This document shows, piece by piece, positions 10,438-22,780 of a stretch of 64,000 bases of DNA. This stretch comes from Brevipalpus yothersi. Lineage: Eukaryota; Arthropoda; Arachnida; Trombidiformes; Tenuipalpidae. A program made the translations under genes and the position numbers. The stretch is taken from the NCBI GenBank assembly GCA_003956705.1, contig QZCP01000044.1, positions 1 through 64,000 on the forward strand, in the 5' to 3' direction. The notes beneath the pieces are model-generated. The model was given only the letters and a program-made list of their open reading frames with translations. It had not been told where the DNA came from and searched no databases. Positions within the stretch are counted from its first letter, which is position 1, and each line of letters begins with the position of its first letter.

Positions 10438-11724
10438 ACGTATGGATATTTGAAGTGAGAAAAACTTTCAGATCATGTATCTCATTTATTTTTCGACCAA
10501 ATCTCATGAAATTTTTTGCACATACACTTGAACAAATTTACTTATCGATAAGAACTTCCATACCATACCTCTCGGCTCGATTTATCATTTTTTTGGTGTT
10601 CCGGAACAGCCTCTCAAAGTACGTTGTGCCGAACGTTTTGAGACAATTTCGGATCCTATTTTTCATATCCTCGAAACTTTTGGCCTGCCAATTACCATGA
10701 TACACTTTAGACTTCAAGTGGGACCAAAAAGTTTCAATAGGGCGCAATTCAGGAACGTTAGGTGGGTTTTTATCTTTCGTTATGTAATTTATACCTAGTT
10801 CGTTGTAAACTTCTATGGTTCCTTTGGCATAATGAGCCGGTGCTAAGTCAGGCCAAAAAACTTTTTGGCCATGATGTTGATCGAGGAAGGGTTTCAGACG
10901 CTTTCTGATGCATTCTTGACTATAAATTTCACCATTAACAGCTCCTTTACATTCATGAAAATATAATCTCGACCGACCTGATGAACTGATAGCCATCCAC
11001 AACATGAGCTTAGAACTGAATTTCTCTGTTGGAATAGTTCTAATTTCTTTCGGAACATTTGAAATATCTTTGCATGCGAACCGATTTCCACCATAAAATG
11101 GATCACCATTCAGATCAAAATAAGACTCATCGTCCATGATAATTTGAGCTTTTCCTATTGCTCGACGAAGACGACCGATTTTCTCTTGCTGGGTTTTCAA
11201 TTGTTTTTCGCTTACTTTAGGAGCTTTTTTTCACTTTCTAACAATAATTCCAGCCTCTCGAATAAGTCTCTTCGCAGTAACATGATGACGTCCCAACTTT
11301 CGACCAACTTTTTGAAAACCTGGAAAAATTTTTCCATCACACATCCTTTCAATCCTTTTCCTGATAGAATATGTTAATTTAACCCTTTTAGGCCGTTTTT
11401 TCGGCAGAATATCACCTTTTCTAGAAAGAATATTAACATATCTATAGGCAGTAGACTGAGGAGCACCAAATTCAATGAACTTTTTAACTATTTCAGATTT
11501 TTTTAGAGCTGAAAAATTCAATCGATAGTACTCGGCACAAACAATAGCTACAGCACGTTGCTTCTTGACATCCATTTTGACAACTACTGATCATTTTTCT
11601 ATGATTTTGGTGAGAAAGAAGTTTAATACCTTAATGTCCTTGTGTGCAAATTTCATGAGAATCGGTCAAGGCAGACCAGAGATATAAGCAGTTAAAAAAT
11701 TTCTCATCTCAAATAGCCATACGT
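10438..11724 (-). mobile_element. Tc1/mariner-superfamily DNA transposon, about 1287 bp
   Basis: The ends are imperfect terminal inverted repeats of about 25 bp starting ACGTATGG, flanked on both sides by TA (10436-10437 and 11725-11726), the target duplication typical of this superfamily. The empty site is preserved next to G1 (about 3031-3037), where the flanking sequence is continuous. A transposase is encoded on the minus strand. Confidence 0.9.
10538..11575 (-). pseudogene. Mariner-type transposase (DD38E by my count) with one premature stop
   Basis: Read on the minus strand, residues 1-114 (11575-11231) carry the helix-turn-helix DNA-binding half. An in-frame TGA follows, and the same frame then resumes through the catalytic half (to 10538). 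The catalytic acids lie in MDDES and WPDLAPAHYA, and the third (E) in PELRPIETFW, with 38 residues between the second and third. Apart from the single stop the frame is intact, so inactivation is recent, or the stop is an assembly or allelic difference. Confidence 0.85.
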
Positions 11725-11726
11725 TA

Positions 11727-12526
11727 ATTGCCTAAAGTTTTCTTGCTGAGAATGGTCTTCCCATCGATGAAAGGAATGAAATAAATCTTCAACTGAGAAT
11801 TCGTTCTGGCCTCAATAAAATTGTTTGTTCAGAATTCACCGAAGCCTTGGGTTAGATTCAGCTAACATGTACGCATGCCACTTTGATTGGTTGTTACAAT
11901 TCTACCAGATTAGAATTTCTTCAGATTGATAAAATTCTTCTGATTATGTATCTCACAATACTTCAACTATTTTGAAAAGAAAAGTGGACTACTGGCGAAT
12001 CATCGACTTTGATTTCTTTGATATTGCAGTGAAACATCAATATTGGAGCGAATTGAGCTGTGAAGTTTTGCAAAAAAGTTGATTAATCAGCAAAAATCAA
12101 AAATTGCAAAGAATTAAGGTCTTCCAATGGCTATGAAAAACCATCATGAAGAGAGCTTCCTCCTGATCAACTGATGTATACTCTTATAAGCTTCAAACTG
12201 TAGCCGTTCAAATCATATTTGAGAACCGATCATAATGAGCATAAAAATATGGCATTCTTACAGACTTATCCAATACCGTTGGGCAGCTTTATAGAGCATT
12301 GCTATCTTCTAATTGATTGGCTATTTTGAATAAATGTACAATGTATTGTGTTGAGATGGGAAGGATGTTGTAATTATCCCGACAGATGGATTAAGAAGTA
12401 CAAGTGTGTATAAACACAATTCACCAGAGATTCTGGTGTTTTTGGGTGATTAGATAAATGGAATATCATTACAGGTATGATTTTATGAGGTGATGTGCCA
12501 AGCACGGTGTATGCAAGAAAGTAAAT
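11727..12526. other. Spacer between mariner and G3
   Basis: It begins with the remainder of the G1-like 3' flank interrupted by the mariner. The ADAM upstream block recurs at about 12215-12335, followed by the G3 promoter block. No other gene is recognised. Confidence 0.6.
12409..12414 (+). promoter_or_regulatory. TATA box of G3
   Basis: TATAAA, 118 bp upstream of the G3 ATG, in the same conserved block as at G2. Confidence 0.6.
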
Positions 12527-15273
12527 ATGTTACCTAAAGGGACAACTAACGTCCGAATTGCTTTAACTTCTATTATGATTTATATTACTTGGGCTCATCT
12601 GAATGAGACAAACACCGTTGAATGGAACATCAATGATGGTGAAACGATACCAACAGTCGAAATTACTTTTGAAGGTGATTTTATTGCAATTCCTCTTCGA
12701 GAAGCTCCTTTCTGTCGGCTCTGGAAAACTCACAGATGCCTGTGTTTCATGTTGAGAAAAAATGATGGTTTTTCAGATTGGAATCTAGCTTCATTCTCAC
12801 TTTGTGATAAGGGATACATTCAAGGACACTTCTTAAATGATACTGATTTTTTCGAGGTGACCACAATTGTGAATGGATCCTTACGACATTATAATGTGAC
12901 CAAGTATCCTCCAGGGGTTAATATTAAAAGGGAGCGTATCGATGATATTGAAGATGATGAAAATGATACAACGGAAAGTTCTTTCTACTTCAAGCCTCTC
13001 TCTGAATCGAGTCTGAGAGATTATGAGACTGGTTTTATACCTTGCATATTTGCTGTCGATAGGGAGATTGTCAATGAAGAGGGTCTCAGTAATATTGAAT
13101 TCTTTCTACAGGAAATGATTACAGATGCTAATGAATATCTGTATGAATTCAATTTGGTGGCTGTCTATATGGGCTGGAAGTATGCTAAGGATGAGGATCT
13201 TGTTATCAGAAATAAAACAGATTTACAGAGATTCATCAGAGACAGTCATCGTAGGTATATAACCAAAGGTTCTTACAATGTGGTCATTCTATTCACACCA
13301 GTTGTAATGGGGGGAAACTGTAAGTAGTGTTTCCAAATAAATGAGACAATATCTTTCTGCAAGGATTCTTTGATTGATTCATCAGATACACCTTTGATAT
13401 TGATGAAAAATATTGTCAGATTATGGGTCTAAATGATAAGTGATTTTCCTATCTTTTTTCCAATCAGCTACTGTAATTGGCAAGGCTGGTTACAAATATA
13501 TCTGTAAGGCATCTACTGGCATTTACGTCAGATACAAAAGGAAAACTGATAGATTTTCATTGAGAGGAATGGTGATCACTCTTGTTCATGAAATTGGACA
13601 TACACTTGGTCTGATGCATACTATATACACCAAATGTAAGGAAGCTCCCGAAGGCAAAATTTATATCATGTATGACTGGCTTGTAGATGAAGATGCAACA
13701 CCAGTATGGTCCGAATGCAGCAAAGAAGTAGTTAAAAAAAGAAGACCATCTTTTTTTTGTCTCAGAGAGAAAGTCAAACCTCCCAAACCATCTTGTCGAA
13801 ATGGTATCTTGGAAGATGGTGAAGAGTGTGAATGTGTTTCGCCAGTGTGTGAAAATTGTTGCGATAACGAGTGTCACCTGACCAAAGGTTCCAACTGTTC
13901 AACTGGGCCATGCTGTGATAAGAGAACTTGTATGCCCAGGAGTAAAGAAGAAAAGTATACATGTCGAAAAGCTAGGGATTCATGTGATATTCCCGAAAGA
14001 TGCAGTGGTAGGTCAAACAAGTGTCGAGTTAACTATGTTGTGGCTGATGGCTATCCGTGTGGAGATTCTTCCGAACAAGCATACTGTTTCAATGGAATGT
14101 GTGGAAGACGAAAAGATCAATGCAACTGGCGATATCGTGGTGGTGGAGATAAAATTGGGGACGAGTCGTGCTGGAAGAAAAACTTGGAGAATAGCTCGCT
14201 GTATGGATGTGGTCCTGTTTTTACTGAGCCAAAAGGAATATCAAATTTTCCGTGTGAGAGGAAAGACATGTATTGTGGTAAGATTATCTGTTCATCCGAT
14301 TCCGTTTCCAGTAATGATTTGAAAGAGGCTGAGAGTAAGTTTCAAGACAGTTTTGATTAGACTGTATTTGCCTGAGTTGTATTGGTGATAAGTTTCGATT
14401 CTTCTTCAGAGGACAGAAGAATTTCATTACACACCGATGGCGTCTGCACTGTCTTGATAATTGGAGACAACACAAGGCTCATGCAAGAAGATCCTACTTT
14501 TGTTCAGAATGGATCTGCATGTGGACCGCAAAATTCGATGATGTGTTTGAAGCAAAAGTGTGTCGCTCTACCTGAAGGATGCCCAAAAAATTGTTCCGGA
14601 AGAAAAGTTAAACATCCTGAAACTTGCGAGCAGCTACCAGCTTACATAATTCCAGATCCTGAGTAAGTTTTCCCTGAATAAATAGATTCCATTTCTCAGT
14701 ATCCTAATCTAAAACCTAACTCCAGTCATGCTTCTAACTACCAGTTTGAAGTCAATGAATATTGTAAAAATTTCTCAAGTATGTATCAACATATTTAGAA
14801 ATATTCTCTTGCAACACTTGATCAGGTACAAAATCATTGGTGGAGCAACTGATAGTTTTAAAACTTTTCATGAGACAAACACTACATACTGTGTACTCAA
14901 TTATAATATTTTGATTCGTTTATCTATTTCCAGGGCAGAACCTGAAGGACCTGATGATGATTGCGATGATGACGATGAGCCTGGAGGATTAGGCTTTCTG
15001 GAATGGTTCCTCATCTTGATCTCGATCCGTTTCTCTATTATGTTGGGAGTTGTGGTTGTTCGCAAGAGACTCTCCGGGAAGCAATCAGAGAAACAAACTA
15101 GTCTACCTGTGACCATAAAATCGCCACCTCGTGAACAAAAAACATCACTTGATGACCCTGTTGCAAGAAAAATGGCTGATCAAGAGTCTTCGACCAGGAA
15201 AACATCAATTCCTGTGAAAACTAGTCACTGGAAAAGAATTTCGGATCGAAGGCTACATCGAAAAACCGCATAA
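12527..15273 (+). CDS. G3: membrane-anchored ADAM-type metalloprotease-disintegrin
   Basis: Coding exons 12527-13319, 13468-14334, 14410-14662 and 14934-15273 have the same lengths as in G2 (750 aa). The zinc site is HEIGHTLGLMH (H305, H309, H315), the Met-turn region is YIMYDW, and the disintegrin-loop tip is RDSCD. From the disintegrin domain onward it is almost identical to G2. Exon 1 and the stretch just after the zinc site differ more: G2 reads NEYSGDEEQTP where G3 reads YDWLVDEDATP. The transmembrane helix and tail are in exon 4 (tail ends HRKTA like G2). The pattern suggests gene conversion of the 3' part, with divergence near the active-site cleft. Confidence 0.9.
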
Positions 15274-16009
15274 GAGAATTAAACAGTTCTTGACTGAATT
15301 ATGATAGGAATTGAAGACTATCAAGATTAATCGGGAAAGAATGACAGCCTTGATGCTTACTTGAACATTTTCACAATCAACATAAGAAGAATAATATTAT
15401 TGTTGTGATATTATCATGAATGCTCCATATCATCCCAATAGAGGGAGAAATCATCATGGAGAGCTTCTTCCTGATTGGCTGGTGTGTAGTCTTGGGAGCT
15501 TGCGACTGCAGCCGTTTATGTCCTTCTTGAGAACATTTCATTTTGAGCATGAAAATTTTGCATTCTTACAGACTTTTCCAATACGGATGCCGAACTTCGT
15601 GGAGCATTAATGTCTTCTAGAGTCAATTGATTGGCAATTTTGACGTCTTGTGGTTATTTGAATGATAAGGAAATAATATCGCTAACTTGTTGCCAATATT
15701 TAGTATGGCTATACATCTGTATTCAGGATTCATGAATAGAATGAATTCACTTATGATAGGAACTGTTTATTGTTGTAAATTTGACTTTGGAAACTTTGGA
15801 AAGCATGTTGATACAGTGAATACGTGTTGTGAGATGGAGAGGATTTCATAAATGTTGTGAATATCCCAGCAGAGGGATTAAGAGGAACAAGTATATACAC
15901 AATTCACCAGAGATTCTGGTGTTTTTGGGTGATTAGATGAATGGAATATTATTACAGGTATGATTGTATGAGGTGATGTGACAAGCACGGTATATGCAAG
16001 GAAGTCATT
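15274..16009. other. Spacer G3-G4
   Basis: It contains the G3 3' flank, the shared upstream block (15520-15640) and the G4 promoter block. Nothing else is recognised. Confidence 0.6.
15892..15897 (+). promoter_or_regulatory. TATA-like box of G4 (TATATA)
   Basis: It sits 118 bp upstream of the G4 ATG, at the spacing of the G2, G3 and G5 boxes, but has changed from TATAAA to TATATA. The surrounding CACAATTCACCAGAGATTCT is conserved. Confidence 0.5.
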
Positions 16010-18768
16010 ATGTTACCTGAAGGGAAAACTAACATCCGAATTACTTTAACTTCTATTATGATTTATACTACTTGGGCTCATCTAAATGAGACAAACATCG
16101 TTCAATGGAACATCAGTGATGGTGAAAAGATACCAACAGTCGAAATTACTTTTGAAGGTGAATTTATTGCAATTCCTCTTCGAGAAGCTCCTTTCTGTCG
16201 GCTCTGGAAAACTCACAGATGCCTGTGTTTCATGTTGAGAAAAAATGATGGTTTTTCAGATTGGAATCTAGCTTCATTCTCACATTGTGGTGAGGGATAC
16301 ATTCAAGGAGACTTCTTGAATGATACTGATTTTTTCGAGGTGACCACAATAGTAGATGGATCCTCACGACATTATAATGTGACAAAGTATCCTCCAGGCG
16401 TCAATGAAACCAGTGAGCGTATCGATGATATTGAAGATCATGAATATAATACGACCGAGGATTACTTCTACTTCAAGCCTCTCTCTGAATCAAGTCTAGA
16501 AGAATATGAGACTGGTTTCATACCTTGCATATTTGCTGTCGATAAGAAGATTGTCAATGAAGTGGGTCTCAGTGAAATCGAATTCTTTCTACAGGGCATA
16601 ATTACAGATGCTAATGAATATCTGTATGAATTCAATTTGGTGGCTGTCTATAGAAGCTGGAAGTATGCTAAGGATGAGGATCTTGTCATCGAGAATATAA
16701 CAGCTATAACTAGATTCATCAGAGACCGTCATTGTAATTATATAACCAAAGGTTCTTACAATGTGGTCGTTCTATTCACACCAGTTGGAGTTGGAGGCAA
16801 GCGTGAGTAGTGTTTTCAATTGAATTAGACAATATTTTTCTGGGACGATTCTTAGGTTAATTTATCAAATATACCTTTGATGCTAAATGTACATGTATTG
16901 ACTAAAATTATTCTCAGATCGTGGGTCTCATTTCTATATTTTTTTCCAGCTTTTTCAATTGGCTATGCTGATATCAAATCCATCTGTAGAGCTTCTACTG
17001 GCATCTACCTCAGATACAGCCAGAAAACCGAGAGATTTTCAAAGAGAAAAATGGTGATCACTCTTGTTCATGAGATTGGACACACACTCGGTCTTAAGCA
17101 TACTACATTTACGAAATGTAGCAAAAATCCCCAAGGCAAAATTCATATCATGTATGATTTGGCTGGAAAAGAAAGTGCGACTCACGTGTGGTCAGAATGC
17201 AGCAAAGAAGTAGTTAAAAAAAGGAGACCAACTTTTTTCTGTCTCAGAGGGAAAATCAAACCTCCCATACCATCTTGTCGAAATGGTATCTTGGAAGATG
17301 GTGAAGAGTGTGAATGTGTTTCGCCAGTGTGCGAAAATTGTTGCGATAACGAGTGTCGCCTGACCAAAGGTTCCAACTGTTCAACTGGACCATGCTGTGA
17401 TAAGAAAACTTGTATGCCCAGGAGTAAAGAAGAAAAGTATACATGTCGAAAAGCTAGGGATTCATGTGATATTCCCGAAAGATGCAGTGGTAGGTCAAAC
17501 ATGTGTGGAGTCAACTATGTTGTGGCCGATGGCTATGAGTGTGGAGATTCTTACCAGCGAGCATACTGTTTCAATGGAATGTGTGGAAGACGAAAAGATC
17601 AATGCGAATGGCAATATCGTATGGGTGGCGGTAAAATTGGAGTTGAGTTGTGCTGGCTGGACAACTTAAGGAATAACACTCTGTATGGATGTGGTCCTGT
17701 TTTCACTGAGGGAAAGAAAATCCCAAATTTCGCATGTAAGAGGAAAGACATGTATTGTGGTAAAATTATCTGTTCATTCTATATCTATACAACTGATGAT
17801 TTGGAAGATGCTAAGAGTAAGTTTCGAGATCGTTCTGATCAGACTATATTTGCCTGAGTTGTATTGGTGATAAGTTTTGATTCTTCCTCAGATGACGGAA
17901 GAATTTCATTCCATTACAGTACCTTCTGCTCTGTCCTGGAAATTGGAGCCAACACAAGGTTCATGCGAGAAGATCCTACTTTTGTTCAGAATGGATCTGC
18001 ATGTGGATCTCGAGATTCGATGATGTGTGTGAAGCAAAAGTGTGTCACTTTACCTGAAGGATGCCCAAAAAATTGTTCCGGAAAAAAAGTTAAACATCCT
18101 GAAACTGACGAGTCGCTACCAGCTTACATAATTCCAGATCCTGAGTAAGTTTTCCCTGAATACAGAGATTTCATTTTTCAGCCTCATAATCAATAAGCTA
18201 ACTTGAATCATGTTCCCAACTATCAGTTCGAACTTGATCAATAATGTAGAAATTTTTCAAGCTTATTTATCAACATATTTAGAAATATTCTCTTGCAACA
18301 CTTGATTATCGATCAGTAACAAAGTTGGTGATTGGTGAAGCAACTGATAGTTTTAAAACTTTTCATGAGAAAGACATTATACTCATTACAAATATTTTGA
18401 TTCGTTTGTCTCTTCTCAGCCCAGTGGGACCCGGTGACGATGATGACGATGATGACGATGATGACAATGATGACAATAATGATAATGATAGGCCTGGAGG
18501 ATTGGGCTTTCTAGGATGGTTCCTCATCATTTTCTCTATCTGTTTTTCCATTTTTTCGGGAGTTGTTGTTGTTCGCAAGAGACTTTCCGGAAAACAATCA
18601 GAGGAACAAGCTACTCCTCATGTGACAAGACAATCGCCAGCTCGTGGACGAAAAAAATCAATTGATCAAGAGCCTTCCACCAGGAAAACATCAATTCCTG
18701 TGAAAACTAGAGATTGGAAGAGAATTTCGGATCGAAAGCAACATCGAAAAAACAGATTAAAGAATTGA
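16010..18768 (+). CDS. G4: membrane-anchored ADAM-type metalloprotease-disintegrin with poly-Asp stalk
   Basis: Coding exons 16010-16802, 16950-17816, 17892-18144 and 18420-18768 give 753 aa. The zinc site is HEIGHTLGLKH at H305, the Met-turn region YIM/HIMYDL type, and the disintegrin-loop tip RDSCD. The Cys-rich variable stretch (CEWQYRMGGGKIG) differs from G2/G3. Exon 4 has an expanded GAT/GAC tract (about 18433-18490) coding an Asp/Asn run just outside the membrane helix (GFLGWFLIIF...). The tail ends with the conserved WKRISDR motif but lacks the DPVARKMA segment of G2, G3 and G5. Confidence 0.9.
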
Positions 18769-19014
18769 GCAGTTCTTGAATGAATGATGATAGGAATTGA
18801 GATCAAGATTAATCGGAAAAGAGTGACAGTGTTGATGCTCACATAAACATTCTGACAACCAACATCAGAGGAATAAATATTATTGTTGGTGGATGGCTGA
18901 TATGCTCATGAATTCTGCACGTAATCCCAATAGAGGAATGAAAATCTAATCTTCAACTGGTCATGTTGTCTGCTGATAAAATACTATCAGACTTCTCATT
19001 CGACCTTGTAATCA

Positions 19015-19150
19015 AAACGAACTTCTCATCAAGATGAAAGATTCCATTGAGTAATCAAACATGACGCGATCAGTTTTAATTCCCATTTCAACTTACTTTA
19101 TCTTTTGAGCTCCATTAGGTGAATTGAATACCGTTAAATAGAAATTATCA
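19015..19150 (+). pseudogene. Stub of a G6-like exon 1
   Basis: It matches the G6 leader and first codons (22741-22870): AAGATTCCATTGAGTAATCA, an ATG, then codons for a similar signal peptide. A TGA interrupts the frame after 16 codons, another stop replaces the Trp of the VKW motif, and homology then ends. It is a duplicated and decayed 5' end. Confidence 0.75.
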
Positions 19151-19582
19151 TGGATAGAGCTTCCTACCGATCAGCTGGTGTGTAAAGTCTTATAAGCTTC
19201 AAACTGCAGCCGTTTATATTATGTTTGAGAACAGTTCATAATGATCATAAAAACATGGCATTCTTACAGACTTATCCAATACGGGTTGGAAGATTTGTGG
19301 AGAATTGATATCTTCTATTTTGATTGGCAATTTTGACATCTAGGGGTTATTTGAATGATATTGGAATGAGATCGCTAATTTGTTGCCAATTATCAGTATG
19401 AGTGTATCTGTATTCAGCATTCATGAATAAAATGGATTCACTCATAAGAGGAACTGTTTATTGTTGTTTGACTTTGGAAACTTTGGAAAGCATGTTAATA
19501 CAGTAGATATGTGTTGTGAGATGAAAAGGATTACATAAATGTTGTAATTATCCCGGCAGATGGATTAAGAAGTACAAGTGTA

Positions 19583-19588
19583 TATAAA
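19583..19588 (+). promoter_or_regulatory. TATA box of G5
   Basis: TATAAA, 118 bp upstream of the G5 ATG, in the conserved block. Confidence 0.6.
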
Positions 19589-19700
19589 CACAATTCACCA
19601 GAGATTCTGGTGTTTTTGGGTGGTTAGATGAATGGAATATTCTCACAGTTATGATTTGATGAGCTGATACGTTAAGCACGGTGTATGCGAAGAAGTCAAT

Positions 19701-22458
19701 ATGTTACCTAAAGGAACAACTAACGTCCGAATTGCTTTAACTTCTATTATGATTTATATTACATGGGCTCATCTGAATGAGACAAACACCGTTAAATGGA
19801 ACATCAGTGATGGTGAAAAGATACCAACAGTCGAAATTACTTTTGAAGGTGAATTTAGTGCAATTCCTCTTCGAGAAGCTCCTTTCTGTCGGCTCTGGAA
19901 AACTAATAGTTGCCTGTGTTTCATGTTGAGAAAAAATGGTGGTATCTCTGATTGGAATCTAGCTTCATTCTCATATTGTGATGGGCGATATATCCAAGGA
20001 CACTTCTTAAATGATACTGATTTTTTCGAGGTGACCACAATTGTGGATGGATCCTCACGACATTATAATGTGACCAAGTATCCTCCAGGCGTCAATGAAA
20101 CCAGTGAGCGTTTCGATGATATTGGGGATCATGAATATAATACGACCGAGGATCACTTCTACTTCAAGCCTCTCTCCGAATCAAGTCTGAGAGATTATGA
20201 GACTGGTTTCATACCTTGCATATTTGCTGTCGATAAGGAGATTGTCAATGAAGTGGGTGTCAGTAAAATTGAATTCTTACTACAGGAAATGATTACAGAT
20301 GCTAATGAATATCTGTATGAATTCAATTTGGTGGCTGTCTATATGGGCTGGGAGTATGCTAAGGATGAAGATCTTGTTCTTGAGAATATTACAGCTATAG
20401 AAACATTCATCAGAGACCGTCATCGTAATTATATAACCAAAGGTTCTTACAATGTGGTGATTCTATTCACACCAGTTGAAGTTAAAGGCGACCGTGAGTA
20501 GTGTATTCAATTAAATGAGACAATATCTTTTCGGGAGAATTCTTAGATCAATTTATCAGATATACCTTTGATACATGTATTGACAAAAATTATCCCCAGC
20601 TGGTGGGTCTGTATGATAACTGATGTCTCTATTTTTCCCAATCAGCTACTTCAATTGGCTATGCTGATAGAAGATCTATCTGTAAGGCATCTACTGGTAT
20701 GTACGTCAGATACCAAAGGAAAACTGATAGATTTTCAGTGAGAGAAATGGTGATCACTCTTGTTCATGAAATTGGACATACGCTTGGTCTGCTACATACT
20801 GTATATACCGAATGCCAAGAAGCTCCCGAAGGCAAACTTTATATCATGTATGAATCTTCTGGAAATCAAAATGCGACTCCAGTGTGGTCAGAATGCAGCA
20901 AAGAAGTAGTTCAAAAACGGAGACCATCTTTTTTCTGTCTCAGAGGGAAAATCAAACCTCCCAAACCATCTTGTCGAAATGGTATCTTGGAAGATGGTGA
21001 AGAGTGTGAATGTGTTTCGCCAGTGTGTGAAAAATGTTGCGATAACGAGTGTCGCCTGACCAAAGGTTCCAACTGTTCAACTGGTCCATGCTGTGATAAG
21101 AAAACTTGTATGCCCAGGAAGAAAGAAGATAAGTATACATGCCGAAAGGCTAGGGATTCCTGTGATATTCCCGAAAGATGCAGTGGTAGGTCAAGCAAGT
21201 GTCGAGTCAACTATGTTGTGGCCAATGGCTTCCCGTGTGGAGATTCTTCCGAACAAGCATACTGTTTCAATGGAATGTGTGGAAGACGAAAAGATCAATG
21301 CGAATGGCGATATCGTGATGGTAACGGTAAAATTGGAATTGAGTTTTGTTGGGAGGGCAACTTAGACAATAACACTCTGTATGGATGTGGTCCTGTATTC
21401 AATGAGGGGAAGAAAATCCCAAATTTTGCATGCAAGAGGAAAGACATGTATTGTGGTAAGATTATCTGTTCATCTTATAGATATCTAACTGAGGATTTGA
21501 CAGATGCTATGAGTAAGTTTTAAGACAGTTCTGATCAGACTTAATTTGCTTGAGTTATATTGGTCATAAGCTCCGATTCTTCCTCAGGAGAAGGAAGAAT
21601 CATATTACGCTACAGTCCCCTCTGCTCTGTTCTGGAAATTGGAGACAACCCAAGGTTCATGCAAGAAGATCCTACTTTTGTTCAGAATGGATCTGCATGT
21701 GGACCGCAAAATTCGATGATGTGTTTGAAGCAAAAGTGTGTCGCTTTACCTGAAGGATGTCCAAAAAATTGTTCCGGAAAAAAAGTTAAACATCCTGAAA
21801 CTTGCGAGCGGCTGCCAGCTTACATAATTCCAGATCCTGAGTAAGTTTTCCCTGAATAAATAGATGCCATTTCTCAGTATTGTAATCTAAAACCTAACTC
21901 CAGTCATGCTTCCAACTACCAGTTTGAAGTCAATCAATATTGTAAAAATTTCTCAGGTATATATCAACATATTTAGAAATATTCTCTTGCAACACTTGAT
22001 TATTGATCAGTTACAAAGTCATTGGTGGAGCAACTGATAGTTTTAAAACTTTTCATGAGAGAAACATTACATACTGTGTACCCAATTATAATATTTTGAT
22101 TCGTTTATCTATTTCCAGGGCAGAACATGACGGACCTGACGATGATTGCGATGATGACGATGAGCCTGGAGGATTAGGCTTTCTAGAATGGTTCCTCATC
22201 TTGATCTCGATCTGTTTCTCTATTATGTTGGGAGTTGTGGTTGTTCGCAAGAGACTCTCCGGGAAGCAATCAGAGAAACAAACTAGTCTACCTGTGACCA
22301 TAAAATCGCCACCTCGTGAACAAAAAACGTCAATTGATGCCCCTGTTGCAAGAAAAATGGCTGATCAAGAGTCTTCGACCAGGAAAACATCAATTCCTGT
22401 GAAAACTATTCACTGGAAAAGAATTTCAGATCGAAAGCTACATCGAAAAAACGCATAA
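19701..22458 (+). CDS. G5: membrane-anchored ADAM-type metalloprotease-disintegrin
   Basis: Coding exons 19701-20493, 20646-21512, 21588-21840 and 22119-22458 give 750 aa with the G2/G3 layout. The zinc site is HEIGHTLGLLH at H305, the Met-turn region is YIMYES, and the disintegrin-loop tip is RDSCD. The leader and start of exon 1 are almost the same as in G2, exon 4 is closest to G3, and the Cys-rich stretch is closest to G4. G5 therefore looks like a mosaic of its neighbours. Confidence 0.9.
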
Positions 22459-22780
22459 GAGAATTAAACATTTCGTGACTGAATGATGATAAGGAATTGA
22501 GGACTATCAAGATTGATCGGAAAAAATGACAGCCTCGATACTCGCTCAAAAATTTTGATAATCAACATAAGAAAAATAGATATTATTGTTGTGTAATGGC
22601 TGAGATTCTCATGAATGCTGCACATAATCCCCATAGAGGGATGGAATGGAAATTCAATTTCCAACCGTTCATGTTGTCTGCTGATAGAATACCATCACTT
22701 TCCATTCGAACTTCTTATAAATACGAGGTGATAGTACTAGACTTCACACCAGGGTGAAAGATTCCATTGAGTAATCAAGA
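22459..22780. other. Spacer G5-G6
   Basis: A short spacer of 322 bp. The last 40 bp (AAGATTCCATTGAGTAATCA before the ATG) recur in the stub at 19015-19150. The TATA block of G2-G5 is absent, so G6 has a different promoter. Confidence 0.5.

Larger units (their letters stand above)
18769..19700. other. Spacer G4-G5 with a dead exon fragment
   Basis: It holds the G4 3' flank, a G6-like 5' stub (19015-19150), the shared upstream block (19200-19340) and the G5 promoter block. Confidence 0.6.

Noticed and set aside
10455..10700. Plus-strand open frame inside the mariner
   Set aside because: Antisense of the transposase.
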